From UBA4416 sp964543545 (GTDB lineage: Bacteria > Bacteroidota > Bacteroidia > B-17B0 > Aurantibacillaceae), in the NCBI GenBank assembly GCA_964543545.1, contig CAZIYT010000005.1:372001-436000 (forward strand): a stretch of DNA of 64,000 bases, read 5' to 3'. Shown piece after piece: positions 52,799 to 63,316 of this stretch (its first letter is position 1; each line of letters opens with the position of its first letter). The notes under the pieces were generated by a model. It saw nothing but the letters and a program-made list of their open reading frames with translations. It was not told the DNA's origin and searched no databases. Both the position numbers and the translations under genes were made by a program.

Positions 52799-55654
52799 TT
52801 AGTGTGCTTCCAGCCAGTTCTCGCCTACGCCCATACCTACTTCTACAGGCACTTTCAATGGCAAGGCATGCTGCATGTGTTTCTCGATCACCGGCTTGAT
52901 AATTTCCAGCTCCGGCTTATACACATCAAACACTAACTCATCATGCACCTGCAATACCATGCGCGATTTCAGGTTCATTGCTTTGAGCTCTTTATGAATA
53001 TTGATCATCGCAATCTTGATCATATCCGCTGCTGAGCCCTGGATCGGTGCGTTGATGGCATTTCGCTCGGCATAAGACCGTACCGTTTGATTGGCGGATG
53101 TAATGTCTTTAAGCCAGCGCTTACGCCCCTTAAGCGTTTGCACATAACCATGCTCGCGCGCAAACTCAATCTCCGAGCTCATGTAATTGCGGATAGCGGG
53201 GTACTGCGCAAAATAATTATCGATCAGCTGCTTGGCTTCCGCCCTTGGAATATTTAAATTGTCTGCTAAGCCGAAAGCGCCCTGCCCATAGATGATCCCG
53301 AAGTTGACGCTCTTGGCTTTGTAGCGCATTTCTTTCGTTACATCAGCTTCGTCAATGCCATACACTTTGGCCGCAGTAGCGGTATGAATGTCTTTACCGG
53401 AAATAAACGCATCGCACATATTAGGGTCACCGCTAATGGATGCTACGATGCGTAACTCGATCTGCGAATAATCGGCGCTTAATAAGACGTGTTCTGCATC
53501 GCGCGGAATAAAGGCCTTGCGGATCTGCCTGCCCCTCTCCGTCCGGATCGGGATGTTCTGCAAATTCGGGTTATCGCTGCTTAAGCGACCGGTAACCGCC
53601 ACCACCTGGTTGAAGCTGGTGTGAAGGCGTTTGGTTTTTTCATTCACCAATAATGGCAGCGTATCCACGTAAGTGGATTTCAATTTCACCAACTCGCGGT
53701 AATCGAGGATCTTCGCTACGATCGGGTGCTTGCCTTCCAGCTTGGAGAGCACATCTTCGCCGGTAGCATACTGTCCCGTTTTTGTTTTCTTCGGCTTCTC
53801 AATAATTTTCAGGTAATCAAATAAGATCTCACCTACCTGCTTGGGCGAGGAGATGTTGAACTTGGTGCCTGCCAGCGCCTGGATCTCTGCATCCACCTTG
53901 CTAATATCTTCCTGCAACTGTGTCGAAAATTCTTTCAGCACATTCACATCGAGGTTGATCCCTTCCCGCTCCATACCGGCCAGCGTTTCGATCAGCGGAA
54001 TTTCCACTTCATGGAACAAGGCTTCTGTTTCCGATTCTTTGAGCTTCGGTTCAAAGGCATGCTTCAGTTTCAGCGTGATGTCCGCATCCTCGGCCGCATA
54101 ATCCTTAATAATATTAAAGGCCACAGAGCGCATGGTTTGCTGCTCCTTTCCTTTTTTACCAATGAGCGTTTCAATGCTGATCGGTGAATAGTCGAGGTAC
54201 GTTTCCGCCAGCACGTTCATGTTATGCCGCATCTCGGGCATGAAGAGGAAGTGTGCCACCATCGTATCCCATAATTTGTTGTGGATGTCGATGCCGTAAT
54301 TCTTTAAGATCTGTAAATCGTATTTGATATTCTGCCCGATGAGTGTTTTCGTTGTATCCGATAGCAAAGGTCTGAAACGGTCGGCCAGCTTCTGCGCTTC
54401 CACCTGGTCTTCCGGAAAGGGCAGGTAGTAAGCTTCTCCGGGCGTTACCGAAAAAGACATGCCCACTAATTCTGCCAGCAAGGGATCGAGGCCCGTTGTT
54501 TCCGTATCGAAACAATATTCAGCAGAGGCATTCAATACCGAAAGTAAATTGCTGATAGACTCTTCCGTATCACACAGCATATAATTGGGATTCAGATCGG
54601 TGATGGTTTTATAGGATTTGGCGGCTGCTTCCTGCTCCGTAGCCATGTTCTCTTCGCTGAACAGGTCGCCGGTACCGGTGTTGAAGAGATCCGGCTGTTC
54701 AGCCTTCGCGGGTTTCGCCTCTTTGGCTTTTCCCGAATTGGCAAATAATTCTTTGCCTCCCCCGATATCTTCGCCCAATACTTTTTGAGCGATGCCCCTG
54801 AACTCCAGCTCAATGAATAAGTCACGCAATGCTTCCTTATTGCAGGCTTTGCAAATGAGCTCTTCCTCGTTGAACTCGATCGGCACATCCAGGATAATCG
54901 TCGCCAGCCATTTCGACTGAGTTGCCTTATCCTTATTCATCTCTACCTTTTCCTTCAGCTTGCCTTTCAGCTTGTCGGTGTTCTCCAATAAATTTTCGAT
55001 CGTGCCGAAATCTTTGACAAGCTGGATGGCGGTCTTCTCACCTACCCCGGGGATTCCCGGAATGTTATCCACCTTATCACCCATCAGTCCTAAAATATCA
55101 ATGAGCTGTGATACATGCGTGATCTCCCATTTCTTACAGATCTCCTCCACTCCTAATATTTCAGCGCCATTTCCTAAGCGCGCCGGCTTATAGATAAAGG
55201 TATTCTCATCCACCAGCTGCCCGTAATCCTTATCGGGCGTCATCATGTAGGTTGTAAAGCCTTTCTGCTCCGCAATCTTAGCAAGGGTACCAATGGCATC
55301 ATCCGCCTCGTAACCGGGCACACCGATGATCGGGATATTAAAGCCTTTGATGAGATCGGTGATGAGAGGAATAGAGATCCTCAGGTCTTCCGGCATCTCT
55401 TCGCGGTTGGCCTTATAATCCGAAAAATCCGTATGCCTCACCGTTGGCCCTTCCATATCAAATACCACGGCAATGTGGCTTGGCTTTTCTTTCGTCAGAA
55501 TTTCCAGCAAGGTATTCGTAAAACCAAATACCGCCGAGGTATTCAGCCCTTTGGAAGTAATACGCGGATTGCTGCTAAAGGCAAAGTAAGCCCTGTAAAT
55601 GAGCGCATAGGCATCGAGCAGGAATAATTTTTTGGGTGTATCTTTTGTGATCAT
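52799..55654 (-). CDS. polA: DNA polymerase I with proofreading domain
   Basis: 951 residues from the ATG at 55652-55654; an ATG 17 codons upstream adds a segment unlike the family. The 5'-3' exonuclease (1-290) starts KKLFLLDAYALIYRAYFAF. The 3'-5' exonuclease keeps its acidic residues (CFDTETTGLD, GQNIKYDLQIL, YAAEDADITLKL), so proofreading is probably active. The polymerase has motif A DYSQIELRIVA, motif B YKAKSVNFGIIYGQGAFGL and motif C QVHDELVFD. It fills gaps in repair and removes RNA primers. Confidence 0.97.
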   Translation of the reverse strand: MITKDTPKKLFLLDAYALIYRAYFAFSSNPRITSKGLNTSAVFGFTNTLLEILTKEKPSHIAVVFDMEGPTVRHTDFSDYKANREEMPEDLRISIPLITDLIKGFNIPIIGVPGYEADDAIGTLAKIAEQKGFTTYMMTPDKDYGQLVDENTFIYKPARLGNGAEILGVEEICKKWEITHVSQLIDILGLMGDKVDNIPGIPGVGEKTAIQLVKDFGTIENLLENTDKLKGKLKEKVEMNKDKATQSKWLATIILDVPIEFNEEELICKACNKEALRDLFIELEFRGIAQKVLGEDIGGGKELFANSGKAKEAKPAKAEQPDLFNTGTGDLFSEENMATEQEAAAKSYKTITDLNPNYMLCDTEESISNLLSVLNASAEYCFDTETTGLDPLLAELVGMSFSVTPGEAYYLPFPEDQVEAQKLADRFRPLLSDTTKTLIGQNIKYDLQILKNYGIDIHNKLWDTMVAHFLFMPEMRHNMNVLAETYLDYSPISIETLIGKKGKEQQTMRSVAFNIIKDYAAEDADITLKLKHAFEPKLKESETEALFHEVEIPLIETLAGMEREGINLDVNVLKEFSTQLQEDISKVDAEIQALAGTKFNISSPKQVGEILFDYLKIIEKPKKTKTGQYATGEDVLSKLEGKHPIVAKILDYRELVKLKSTYVDTLPLLVNEKTKRLHTSFNQVVAVTGRLSSDNPNLQNIPIRTERGRQIRKAFIPRDAEHVLLSADYSQIELRIVASISGDPNMCDAFISGKDIHTATAAKVYGIDEADVTKEMRYKAKSVNFGIIYGQGAFGLADNLNIPRAEAKQLIDNYFAQYPAIRNYMSSEIEFAREHGYVQTLKGRKRWLKDITSANQTVRSYAERNAINAPIQGSAADMIKIAMINIHKELKAMNLKSRMVLQVHDELVFDVYKPELEIIKPVIEKHMQHALPLKVPVEVGMGVGENWLEAH

Positions 55655-55756
55655 GGTTTCATATTGTTTTATTATGACAGTGAAGAAAGAAATAGATTTC
55701 ATCATAAAGATGAATCGTCCCTTCGTTCTCTTAAGTCAATCAGTCCCTTAGGTCTT

Positions 55757-56602
55757 TTATAAAGGAAATTTAATTTCGTAGAGTGTTGGCCAGAGCTTTC
55801 CAGTCACGAGGATCCTGTTGCTGATCGAATCGTAAGCAATACCGTTTGTTTCCAGCGAGGTCGGGTTCTTGGTCTTGCTTTCCATCAGGAGCGAGCTCAG
55901 ATCCATCTTACCAACCACATCTCCCGTATGAGGATCAATCTTCACCACGGTGCTCGTCATCCAGATATTGGCATAGATATAACCCTTGATGTATTCCAGC
56001 TCATTCAGGTTTTCCATCACTCTTCCGTTTTCAGCTACATCCAGTGTTTTAGTCACCGCAAAACTCACCGGGTCGAGGAAATACAGGTAGCTCGTACCAT
56101 CACTCATGATGAGACTTTTGCCGTCGGTCGTGAGACCCCAGCCTTCACGGTTGGTGTAGGTAAACTTCCCGATGTTTTGAAATGTTTTTCCGTCGTAAAT
56201 AAAACACGTTTGGTTTTTATACGTCAGCTGATACACCTTCCCATTCAGGAACACCGTGCCTTCACCGAAATAAATGGCTTTATCCAGCTCCGCCTTTACG
56301 TCGATCTTCCCGGTCTTGAGATCCACCGGCCCGAAGATGGACCTGGCCTGGGGCACATTGTCCGGGGAGCCTGTGCTTTCATACAACTTCCCTTCATGAA
56401 AATGAAGGCCTTCCGTAAAGGAAGTCACATCGTGCGGGTACTGGCTTTCCACTGTAAATTTGATCTCAGGTACTTTCGGCGTTTCCACCTCAACCGGCGG
56501 AGGCACCACTGCCTTTGGTTTTTCCTCTTCGCATCCTGTCAGCAAAGCCGCCAGTGATCCGATAGCCAGGCAGGCAATGGCCAGATATTTCATCATTCTC
56601 AT
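55757..56602 (-). CDS. Glutaminyl-peptide cyclotransferase-like lipoprotein
   Basis: 281 residues. The signal peptide ends in the lipobox LLTGC (about Cys24), followed by a Glu/Pro-rich linker. The rest is the five-bladed beta-propeller of the Glu_cyclase_2 family: FTEGLHFHEGKLYESTGSPD and NELEYIKGYIYANIWMT are characteristic. Such enzymes form N-terminal pyroglutamate on exported proteins; many T9SS-bearing Bacteroidota use this modification after signal-peptide removal. It lies 18 bases after cysS. Confidence 0.9.
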   Translation of the reverse strand: MRMMKYLAIACLAIGSLAALLTGCEEEKPKAVVPPPVEVETPKVPEIKFTVESQYPHDVTSFTEGLHFHEGKLYESTGSPDNVPQARSIFGPVDLKTGKIDVKAELDKAIYFGEGTVFLNGKVYQLTYKNQTCFIYDGKTFQNIGKFTYTNREGWGLTTDGKSLIMSDGTSYLYFLDPVSFAVTKTLDVAENGRVMENLNELEYIKGYIYANIWMTSTVVKIDPHTGDVVGKMDLSSLLMESKTKNPTSLETNGIAYDSISNRILVTGKLWPTLYEIKFPL

Positions 56603-56620
56603 TCCAGAATTAGTTTTAAA

Positions 56621-58084
<1,464 letters not shown>

Positions 58085-58125
58085 ATCGTGAATAAGATTC
58101 TAAATTTAGTAATAAAAAGGCATTG

Positions 58126-58152
58126 TTTTCCAAAGTTTAAAACTTTGGAAAA
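58126..58152. repeat. Perfect 13-base palindrome TTTTCCAAAGTTT upstream of cysS
   Basis: TTTTCCAAAGTTT and AAACTTTGGAAAA flank one central base. It lies 42 bases before the cysS start. It could be an operator or one of the dispersed palindromes; no T-tract follows the stem. Confidence 0.65.
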
Positions 58153-58211
58153 GCGGCGGCCTCTATAGGTTTTTGGATTAAAGAACCGGACAGAGCCGGC
58201 TTTCATTAACG

Positions 58212-58237
58212 AAAAAAGACGGCACGAGGCCGTCTTT
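58212..58237 (-). terminator. Intrinsic terminator of the MORN-type gene
   Basis: On the minus strand, AAAGACGGC pairs with GCCGTCTTT around a five-base loop and the stem ends in six T. It lies about 20 bases after the stop codon of the MORN-type gene. Confidence 0.85.
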
Positions 58238-58259
58238 CATAATTTTAATGAGTTTCGTC

Positions 58260-59150
58260 TTAGTTTTCGATTGGTGCATCACCCACGTAGATACCATTTT
58301 TGTAAACAGAAATGCGTTGTAAGATCCCGTTTTCATCGTAAATGTAGTTTTTGCCATCCATCAAACGGTTGTCTTTGAAAATACCGTCTTTGGTAATTTG
58401 TTTGTTTTTGTTATAGGTAATGTTCGGACCGTTTAATACCATGGGGCCTTTGCTGGTAGCACCGTTTGGTTTTTCATCCGGTTTCAGCACCACTTTCGGG
58501 CCTTCGATTTTCTCTACCGTTTTCACGATTGGTTTTTTAGGCTCGTATTCTTTGATGGAAGCCACGTCCACATTGCCGTCGTTGAAGGTTTTTTCCGCTT
58601 TGATGTCCCCGTTCTCGTGGTATTCTTTGATGAGGCCGGCTTCTTTACCGTTTACGAAGTTACCTTCGATGGCAAGCTGCCCGTTCTCGTAGAAATACTT
58701 CACAGGTCCTTCGCGTTTTCCGCTGGCGTTGAAGTTAAACTCGTGCTGTGGCTGGCCGTTTTCGTAATATAATTTATAGGCACCGGTCCAGCGGTTGTTT
58801 TTCCAGTTTCCTTCTTCGGAGATCTTTCCATTTTCGTGGTACATAATAGCGTAGCCATCAGGGCGGCCATTCTGGAAAGTCAATTGGTTTTTCATGTTAC
58901 CATTACAATAGTATTCAAACCATTTGCCCACTTTGCGGTTGTCGGCGTATTTTCCTTCTTCGGCTTTTTGTTCCGGGCCGAAACAGGATCCAGGCTTATG
59001 TTTGCCTTTCAGGATCCATTTCCCCTGTTTTTTACCTAATGCGTCTATCAGGTTGATGGTATCTCCTTTAGGGCCCACTTCATAGGACTGAGATTGACCC
59101 TGACTGATCTGATACACCAAAAAAATCAGGATAAAATATGTTTTTTTCAT
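58260..59150 (-). CDS. MORN-type repeat protein (YwqK-like)
   Basis: 296 residues with a signal peptide (about 1-20). Repeated units of the form YYENGQ..EFNF, YFENGQLAIEGNFVNGK and YHENGDIKAEKTF over about 85-200 are MORN-2/YwqK-type repeats that fold as stacked beta hairpins. A Lys/Pro-rich linker follows, then more repeat-like units (GIFKDNRLMDGKNYIYDENG) to the end. Such proteins are common in the Bacteroidota envelope; role unknown. A terminator follows the gene. Confidence 0.85.
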   Translation of the reverse strand: MKKTYFILIFLVYQISQGQSQSYEVGPKGDTINLIDALGKKQGKWILKGKHKPGSCFGPEQKAEEGKYADNRKVGKWFEYYCNGNMKNQLTFQNGRPDGYAIMYHENGKISEEGNWKNNRWTGAYKLYYENGQPQHEFNFNASGKREGPVKYFYENGQLAIEGNFVNGKEAGLIKEYHENGDIKAEKTFNDGNVDVASIKEYEPKKPIVKTVEKIEGPKVVLKPDEKPNGATSKGPMVLNGPNITYNKNKQITKDGIFKDNRLMDGKNYIYDENGILQRISVYKNGIYVGDAPIEN

Positions 59151-59313
59151 AGGCGATAACTGTTTACTAAATTATGTAATCTGTCTCTATTCTCTACGAG
59201 ATTTTAGACAAACACAATAAAATGAACGATGATTTTTTCAAAAGTGTTAAATAAGGTAAAATTTACAGTTCATACGGCCAATGTCCGTAATAGTTACAGT
59301 CACATTACACTTT

Positions 59314-60255
59314 TTATGCCAAGTTTTTCAACATGTTATCCACCAGTCCGGAGAGGTCGTATTTTTCCTTCCACCCCCAGTCTTTTTGGGCTTCGGTATC
59401 GTCAATGCTCTTCGGCCAGCTGTTGGCAATCTCCTGCCTGAAGTCGGGCTTGTAGCTTATTTTAAAGTCGGGAATGTGTTTTTGGATCTCCGCGGCAATT
59501 TCCTTCGGGGTGAAACTGATGCCGGCCAGGTTATAGCTGCCCCTGATCTTAATCTGCTCTGCCGGGGCGTGCATGATCTCGATCGTGGCCCGGATGGCGT
59601 CTTCCATATGCATCATCGGCAGGGCCGTATCATCCGACAGGAAGCATTCATAGCTTTTATGTTTCAGCGCTTCGTGGAAAATATGTACGGCATAATCCGT
59701 CGTTCCTCCCCCGGGGGCCGATTTCCAGCCGATTAAGCCGGGATAGCGCAGGCTTCTCACATCCACACCATATTTATGATAGTACCACTCGCACCAGCGC
59801 TCTCCTGCCTGCTTGCTGATGCCGTATACCGTGGAGGGCTCCATCACGGTATATTGCGGGGTTTTAATGCTTGGGGTCGTGGGACCGAATACGGCAATAG
59901 AGCTTGGCCAGTATACTTTGGTAATATGTTTTTCTTTTGCCAGCTCCAGCACATTGAAGAGGCCTTCCATATTCAGCTTCCAGGCAAACATCGGGTTTTG
60001 CTCGCCGGTAGCCGACAGCAGGGCCGCCAGCAGGTATACATGCGAAATACCGTGTTTCTTCACCACGTTGATCAGGGCATCCTTATCCAGGACGTCCAGT
60101 TTTTCAAAAGGATTATTATCCAGGGCCGGGATGGGTTTCAGATCGGCCGCCACCACGTTGCTCGAACCATACAATAAACTCAGTTCCTGTGCCAGTTCTA
60201 TACCAATTTGCCCTCCGGCACCAATGATCAAAATTTTATCTTCTTTATTGTACAT
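59314..60255 (-). CDS. NAD-dependent epimerase/dehydratase, L-threonine dehydrogenase-like
   Basis: 313 residues. The NAD site is IGAGGQIGIELAQEL at about 11-25 and the catalytic Tyr/Lys are in TVYGISKQAGE. The overall pattern fits the short-chain-dehydrogenase type L-threonine 3-dehydrogenases, close to UDP-glucose 4-epimerases, which make 2-amino-3-ketobutyrate. The sugar-nucleotide alternative cannot be excluded. Its promoter box abuts that of the divergent trhO gene. Confidence 0.85.
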   Translation of the reverse strand: MYNKEDKILIIGAGGQIGIELAQELSLLYGSSNVVAADLKPIPALDNNPFEKLDVLDKDALINVVKKHGISHVYLLAALLSATGEQNPMFAWKLNMEGLFNVLELAKEKHITKVYWPSSIAVFGPTTPSIKTPQYTVMEPSTVYGISKQAGERWCEWYYHKYGVDVRSLRYPGLIGWKSAPGGGTTDYAVHIFHEALKHKSYECFLSDDTALPMMHMEDAIRATIEIMHAPAEQIKIRGSYNLAGISFTPKEIAAEIQKHIPDFKISYKPDFRQEIANSWPKSIDDTEAQKDWGWKEKYDLSGLVDNMLKNLA

Positions 60256-60289
60256 GATAAAAGTCAGTTATTATTTTTTCAGTTTTCAC

Positions 60290-60297
60290 TATCTTTG
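60290..60297 (+). promoter_or_regulatory. Bacteroidota -7 box for trhO, abutting the divergent box
   Basis: TATCTTTG fully matches TAnnTTTG. It is immediately followed by CAAACGTA, which is a full-consensus box for the opposite strand. The leader to trhO would be about 170 bases. Confidence 0.6.
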
Positions 60298-60305
60298 CAA
60301 ACGTA
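60298..60305 (-). promoter_or_regulatory. Bacteroidota -7 box for the epimerase gene, abutting the trhO box
   Basis: On the minus strand this reads TACGTTTG, a full match to TAnnTTTG, 43 bases before the epimerase ATG. Because the boxes touch, the two promoters cannot be occupied at the same time. Confidence 0.55.
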
Positions 60306-60471
60306 TAAATAATTTTTGAATTCGGAGGGCCTTATTCGATAAGCTTTCCCTGATCAAAAAAGATAATAGTATAACCTGCAATTGTATCTATTATGTCTGT
60401 ATTCCGGTCGGCCATTCCAGGCTGATGAATAGATTCATGTGGCTATAATGCAACCCATTCCGTATAGTACC

Positions 60472-61545
60472 ATGAAAATGCCCGAATTAAGAAACAGAGT
60501 TAATAAGGATGTCCTCAAGGAGCGCCTGGCTGCAGAAGCGGTAGAACGCGTGACCCTCTCATTTTACAAGTATGTCAGGATCGATGAGCCGAAGGCTTTG
60601 CGCGATCATTTCTTTATGTCCTGGTCGGCCCTCAATTGCTTTGGCCGCATCTACATTGCCCACGAAGGCATCAATGCCCAGATGAGCGTACCGAAAATAC
60701 ACTGGGACGAATTTCTGAACCAGCTCTACAGCGATGAACGCTTTAACGGTGTTCCTCTTAAAATTGCGGTAGACGGCAACGGAAAGTCTTTTTACAAGCT
60801 CACCATTAAGGTAAAAGAGAAGGTAGTGGCCGACGGGATCTCCGATCCGGAATTCAATCCCTCGGACACCGGCACCTACCTTGATGCGCAGGGCTTCAAC
60901 GCTGCCATCGAGGATCCGAATACCATTGTAGTGGATATGCGCAACCACTACGAAAGCGAAGTGGGCCGCTTCGACCACGCCTTCTGCCCCGATGCCGATA
61001 CCTTCCGCGAGGAATTGCCCTTGGTGGTTGATCACCTGAAAGGACAGGAAGATAAAAAAGTGATCATGTACTGCACCGGCGGCATCCGCTGTGAGAAAGC
61101 CAGCGCTTACCTGAAGCATAAAGGCTTTAAGGATGTGAACCATTTGAAAGGCGGTATTATTCAATACGCCAAAGAGGTGAAGGAACAGGGCCTGGAGAGT
61201 AAATTCAGAGGGGTGAACTTTGTATTTGACGAGCGGATCGGCGAGCGCATTACACCGGATGTGCTATCGAATTGCCACCAGTGCGGAAAGCCCTGCGACA
61301 CGCATGTGAACTGTAAGAACGACGATTGCCACCTGTTGTTTATCCAGTGCGATGAATGCGCCGATAAGATGCAGGGATGCTGCACGCCGAAATGTATGGA
61401 GATTGCTGCGCTGCCGCTTGAGGAGCAAAAAGCGCTGAGAAAAGGAAAGCTGAAAAGCGATGCTGAAAATCTTTCGGTATACAAAAGCCGCCTGAGGCCA
61501 AATCTGGCGGAAATGATAAAAAAACAAAATAACCAGACGGGTTAA
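60472..61545 (+). CDS. trhO: tRNA uridine 5-oxyacetic acid/hydroxylation protein TrhO (rhodanese-like)
   Basis: About 357 residues from the ATG at 60472; GTG at 60439 or ATG at 60448 are possible earlier starts. The N-terminal acylphosphatase-like region has LNCFGRIYIAHEGINAQMSV. The rhodanese domain holds the active cysteine in VIMYCTGGIRCEKA. The C-terminal part (about 275-335) has many Cys (CHQCGKPC, CDECADKM), probably a metal site. TrhO catalyses oxygen-dependent hydroxylation of tRNA uridine 34. Confidence 0.93.
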   Translation: MKMPELRNRVNKDVLKERLAAEAVERVTLSFYKYVRIDEPKALRDHFFMSWSALNCFGRIYIAHEGINAQMSVPKIHWDEFLNQLYSDERFNGVPLKIAVDGNGKSFYKLTIKVKEKVVADGISDPEFNPSDTGTYLDAQGFNAAIEDPNTIVVDMRNHYESEVGRFDHAFCPDADTFREELPLVVDHLKGQEDKKVIMYCTGGIRCEKASAYLKHKGFKDVNHLKGGIIQYAKEVKEQGLESKFRGVNFVFDERIGERITPDVLSNCHQCGKPCDTHVNCKNDDCHLLFIQCDECADKMQGCCTPKCMEIAALPLEEQKALRKGKLKSDAENLSVYKSRLRPNLAEMIKKQNNQTG

Positions 61546-61558
61546 AACAGAATAGTTT

Positions 61559-61566
61559 TATCTTTA
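61559..61566 (+). promoter_or_regulatory. Possible -7 box for the following lipoprotein gene
   Basis: TATCTTTA has one mismatch from TAnnTTTG and overlaps the first in-frame ATG at 61566, which favours the ATG at 61593 as the real start. Confidence 0.35.
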
Positions 61567-61592
61567 TGGGTAGAAAGCAGCAGGAATCAGCC

Positions 61593-62147
61593 ATGAAAAA
61601 AAGCATCATCCTATTAACCGGTCTTTTTTGCGTCGTCTTCTTTTTCCAGGATTGTAAAAAACTGAAAAAATATACCGACTTCGACGTCAACTATTCTACC
61701 GACTTCGTGATTCCTGCCTCGGGTGGGCTGATCAACCTACCCATCAACATTGCCACTCCCGAAACAACGACCAATACCGAGGGTACTTACGAGAACGAGG
61801 ACACAGAAGCGAAGCTGGTAGATGAAGTGACCATGACGCGCCTCAACCTGGTGGTGAATTCGCCCCAAAATGCCAGCTTTGATTTCCTGGAGAACATCGA
61901 GGTGTACCTTTCCGCTGCCAGCCAGCCGGAAGTGATGGTGGCCTCGAAATACAATATCCCCCAAACGGGACTCAGGAGCCTGGAGCTGGACACACACAAC
62001 GAAAACCTGAAAGCTTACCTGGAGGAAAGTGCGTTTAAGATCCGCGTCAAAACAACCCTGCGCCAGTCGCTGACCTATGATGTGTCGATGACAGCCAACG
62101 AGACCTTCCATGTGAAAGCCAAACTTAAAAACCTATTCAAAAAATAA
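61593..62147 (+). CDS. Putative lipoprotein of unknown function
   Basis: 184 residues from ATG 61593. The signal peptide MKKSIILLTGLFCVVFFFQD is followed by a cysteine in QDCKKLKKY, a plausible lipobox region. The mature part is beta-rich with repeated TxF/DF patterns and no cysteine. It lies 11 bases before hmgA, so it is likely co-transcribed with the homogentisate pathway, though I see no functional link. An ATG at 61566 would add nine residues that are probably not translated. Confidence 0.7.
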   Translation: MKKSIILLTGLFCVVFFFQDCKKLKKYTDFDVNYSTDFVIPASGGLINLPINIATPETTTNTEGTYENEDTEAKLVDEVTMTRLNLVVNSPQNASFDFLENIEVYLSAASQPEVMVASKYNIPQTGLRSLELDTHNENLKAYLEESAFKIRVKTTLRQSLTYDVSMTANETFHVKAKLKNLFKK

Positions 62148-62158
62148 TCCACTAAACT

Positions 62159-63316
62159 ATGCCACTCTATCACCACTTAGGGAATATTCCACAAAAGCGC
62201 CATACGATCTTTAAATCGCCGCAGGGAAATTTTTATTACGAACAACTTTTCGGCACGGAAGGCTTCCACGGCTTTTCTTCGCTGCTCTACCATACTCACC
62301 GCCCAACGCAGGTTAAAGAGATCATTAAAAGCTACAATGTATCTCCGAAAGCGGCGATCGAAAAAAATATCAAAGCGCTGTTATTAAAAGGCTTCGAGGT
62401 GAAGCCCGCGGACGATTTCCTGGATAGCCGCAAGACCATGCTGTTCAACAACGATTGCCACATCGGCCTGGCAGCTCCGAAACAAAGCATGAAAACGTAT
62501 TTCTATAAAAATGCGGATTGCGATGAAATGCTTTTCATCCATAAAGGAACGGGTACGCTGCGCACGTTTATGGGAAATATTCCTTTTGAGTATGGCGATT
62601 ACCTGATCATTCCGAGGGGCATGATTTACCAAATGGAGTTTGACACAACGGATAACCGCATTTTTTATGTGGAAACGCCGCACCCTTTGTATACGCCGAA
62701 ACGCTACAAAAACGCGAGCGGCCAGCACCTCGAGCACTCGCCCTTCTGCGAGCGCGATTTCAAATTGCCATCGCAGCTCGAAACTTATGACGAGAAAGGC
62801 GACTTCCTCATGAAGATCAAAAAGGAAGGAATGATCCATGAAGTGATTTATGCCACGCATCCTTTTGATGTGGTAGGCTGGGACGGCTACAATTTCCCCT
62901 GGGCGTTTTCCATTCACAATTTCGAGCCGATCACCGGCCGCGTACACCAGCCGCCTCCCGTGCACCAGACCTTTGAAACACCGGCCTTTGTGGTATGTTC
63001 TTTCTGTCCGCGCCTGTACGACTATCACCCGCTTTCTATCCCTGCGCCTTACAATCACAGCAACATCGACAGCGACGAGGTATTATATTATGTAGACGGC
63101 GATTTTATGAGCCGCAATAATATTGAGCAAGGCCATATCACACTTCACCCGAAAGGTATTCCGCACGGACCGGCTCCTGGAGCGATGGAGCGCAGCATCG
63201 GAAAAACCGTAACGGAAGAGCTGGCGGTAATGGTAGACACGTTCCGCCCGCTGAAAGTGACGGAAGATGCGATGAACATCGATGACGGTAAATACTATAA
63301 GAGCTGGGTGGAGTAA
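62159..63316 (+). CDS. hmgA: Homogentisate 1,2-dioxygenase
   Basis: 385 residues, typical of the short bacterial form. The start HHLGNIPQKRHTIFKSPQGNF and FPWAFSIHNFEPITGRVHQP are characteristic. The iron-binding region has LHPKGIPHGPAPGAMERSIG toward the C-terminus. It opens the ring of homogentisate to maleylacetoacetate in tyrosine degradation. The preceding-step enzyme, HppD, is encoded 520 bases downstream. Confidence 0.95.
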   Translation: MPLYHHLGNIPQKRHTIFKSPQGNFYYEQLFGTEGFHGFSSLLYHTHRPTQVKEIIKSYNVSPKAAIEKNIKALLLKGFEVKPADDFLDSRKTMLFNNDCHIGLAAPKQSMKTYFYKNADCDEMLFIHKGTGTLRTFMGNIPFEYGDYLIIPRGMIYQMEFDTTDNRIFYVETPHPLYTPKRYKNASGQHLEHSPFCERDFKLPSQLETYDEKGDFLMKIKKEGMIHEVIYATHPFDVVGWDGYNFPWAFSIHNFEPITGRVHQPPPVHQTFETPAFVVCSFCPRLYDYHPLSIPAPYNHSNIDSDEVLYYVDGDFMSRNNIEQGHITLHPKGIPHGPAPGAMERSIGKTVTEELAVMVDTFRPLKVTEDAMNIDDGKYYKSWVE

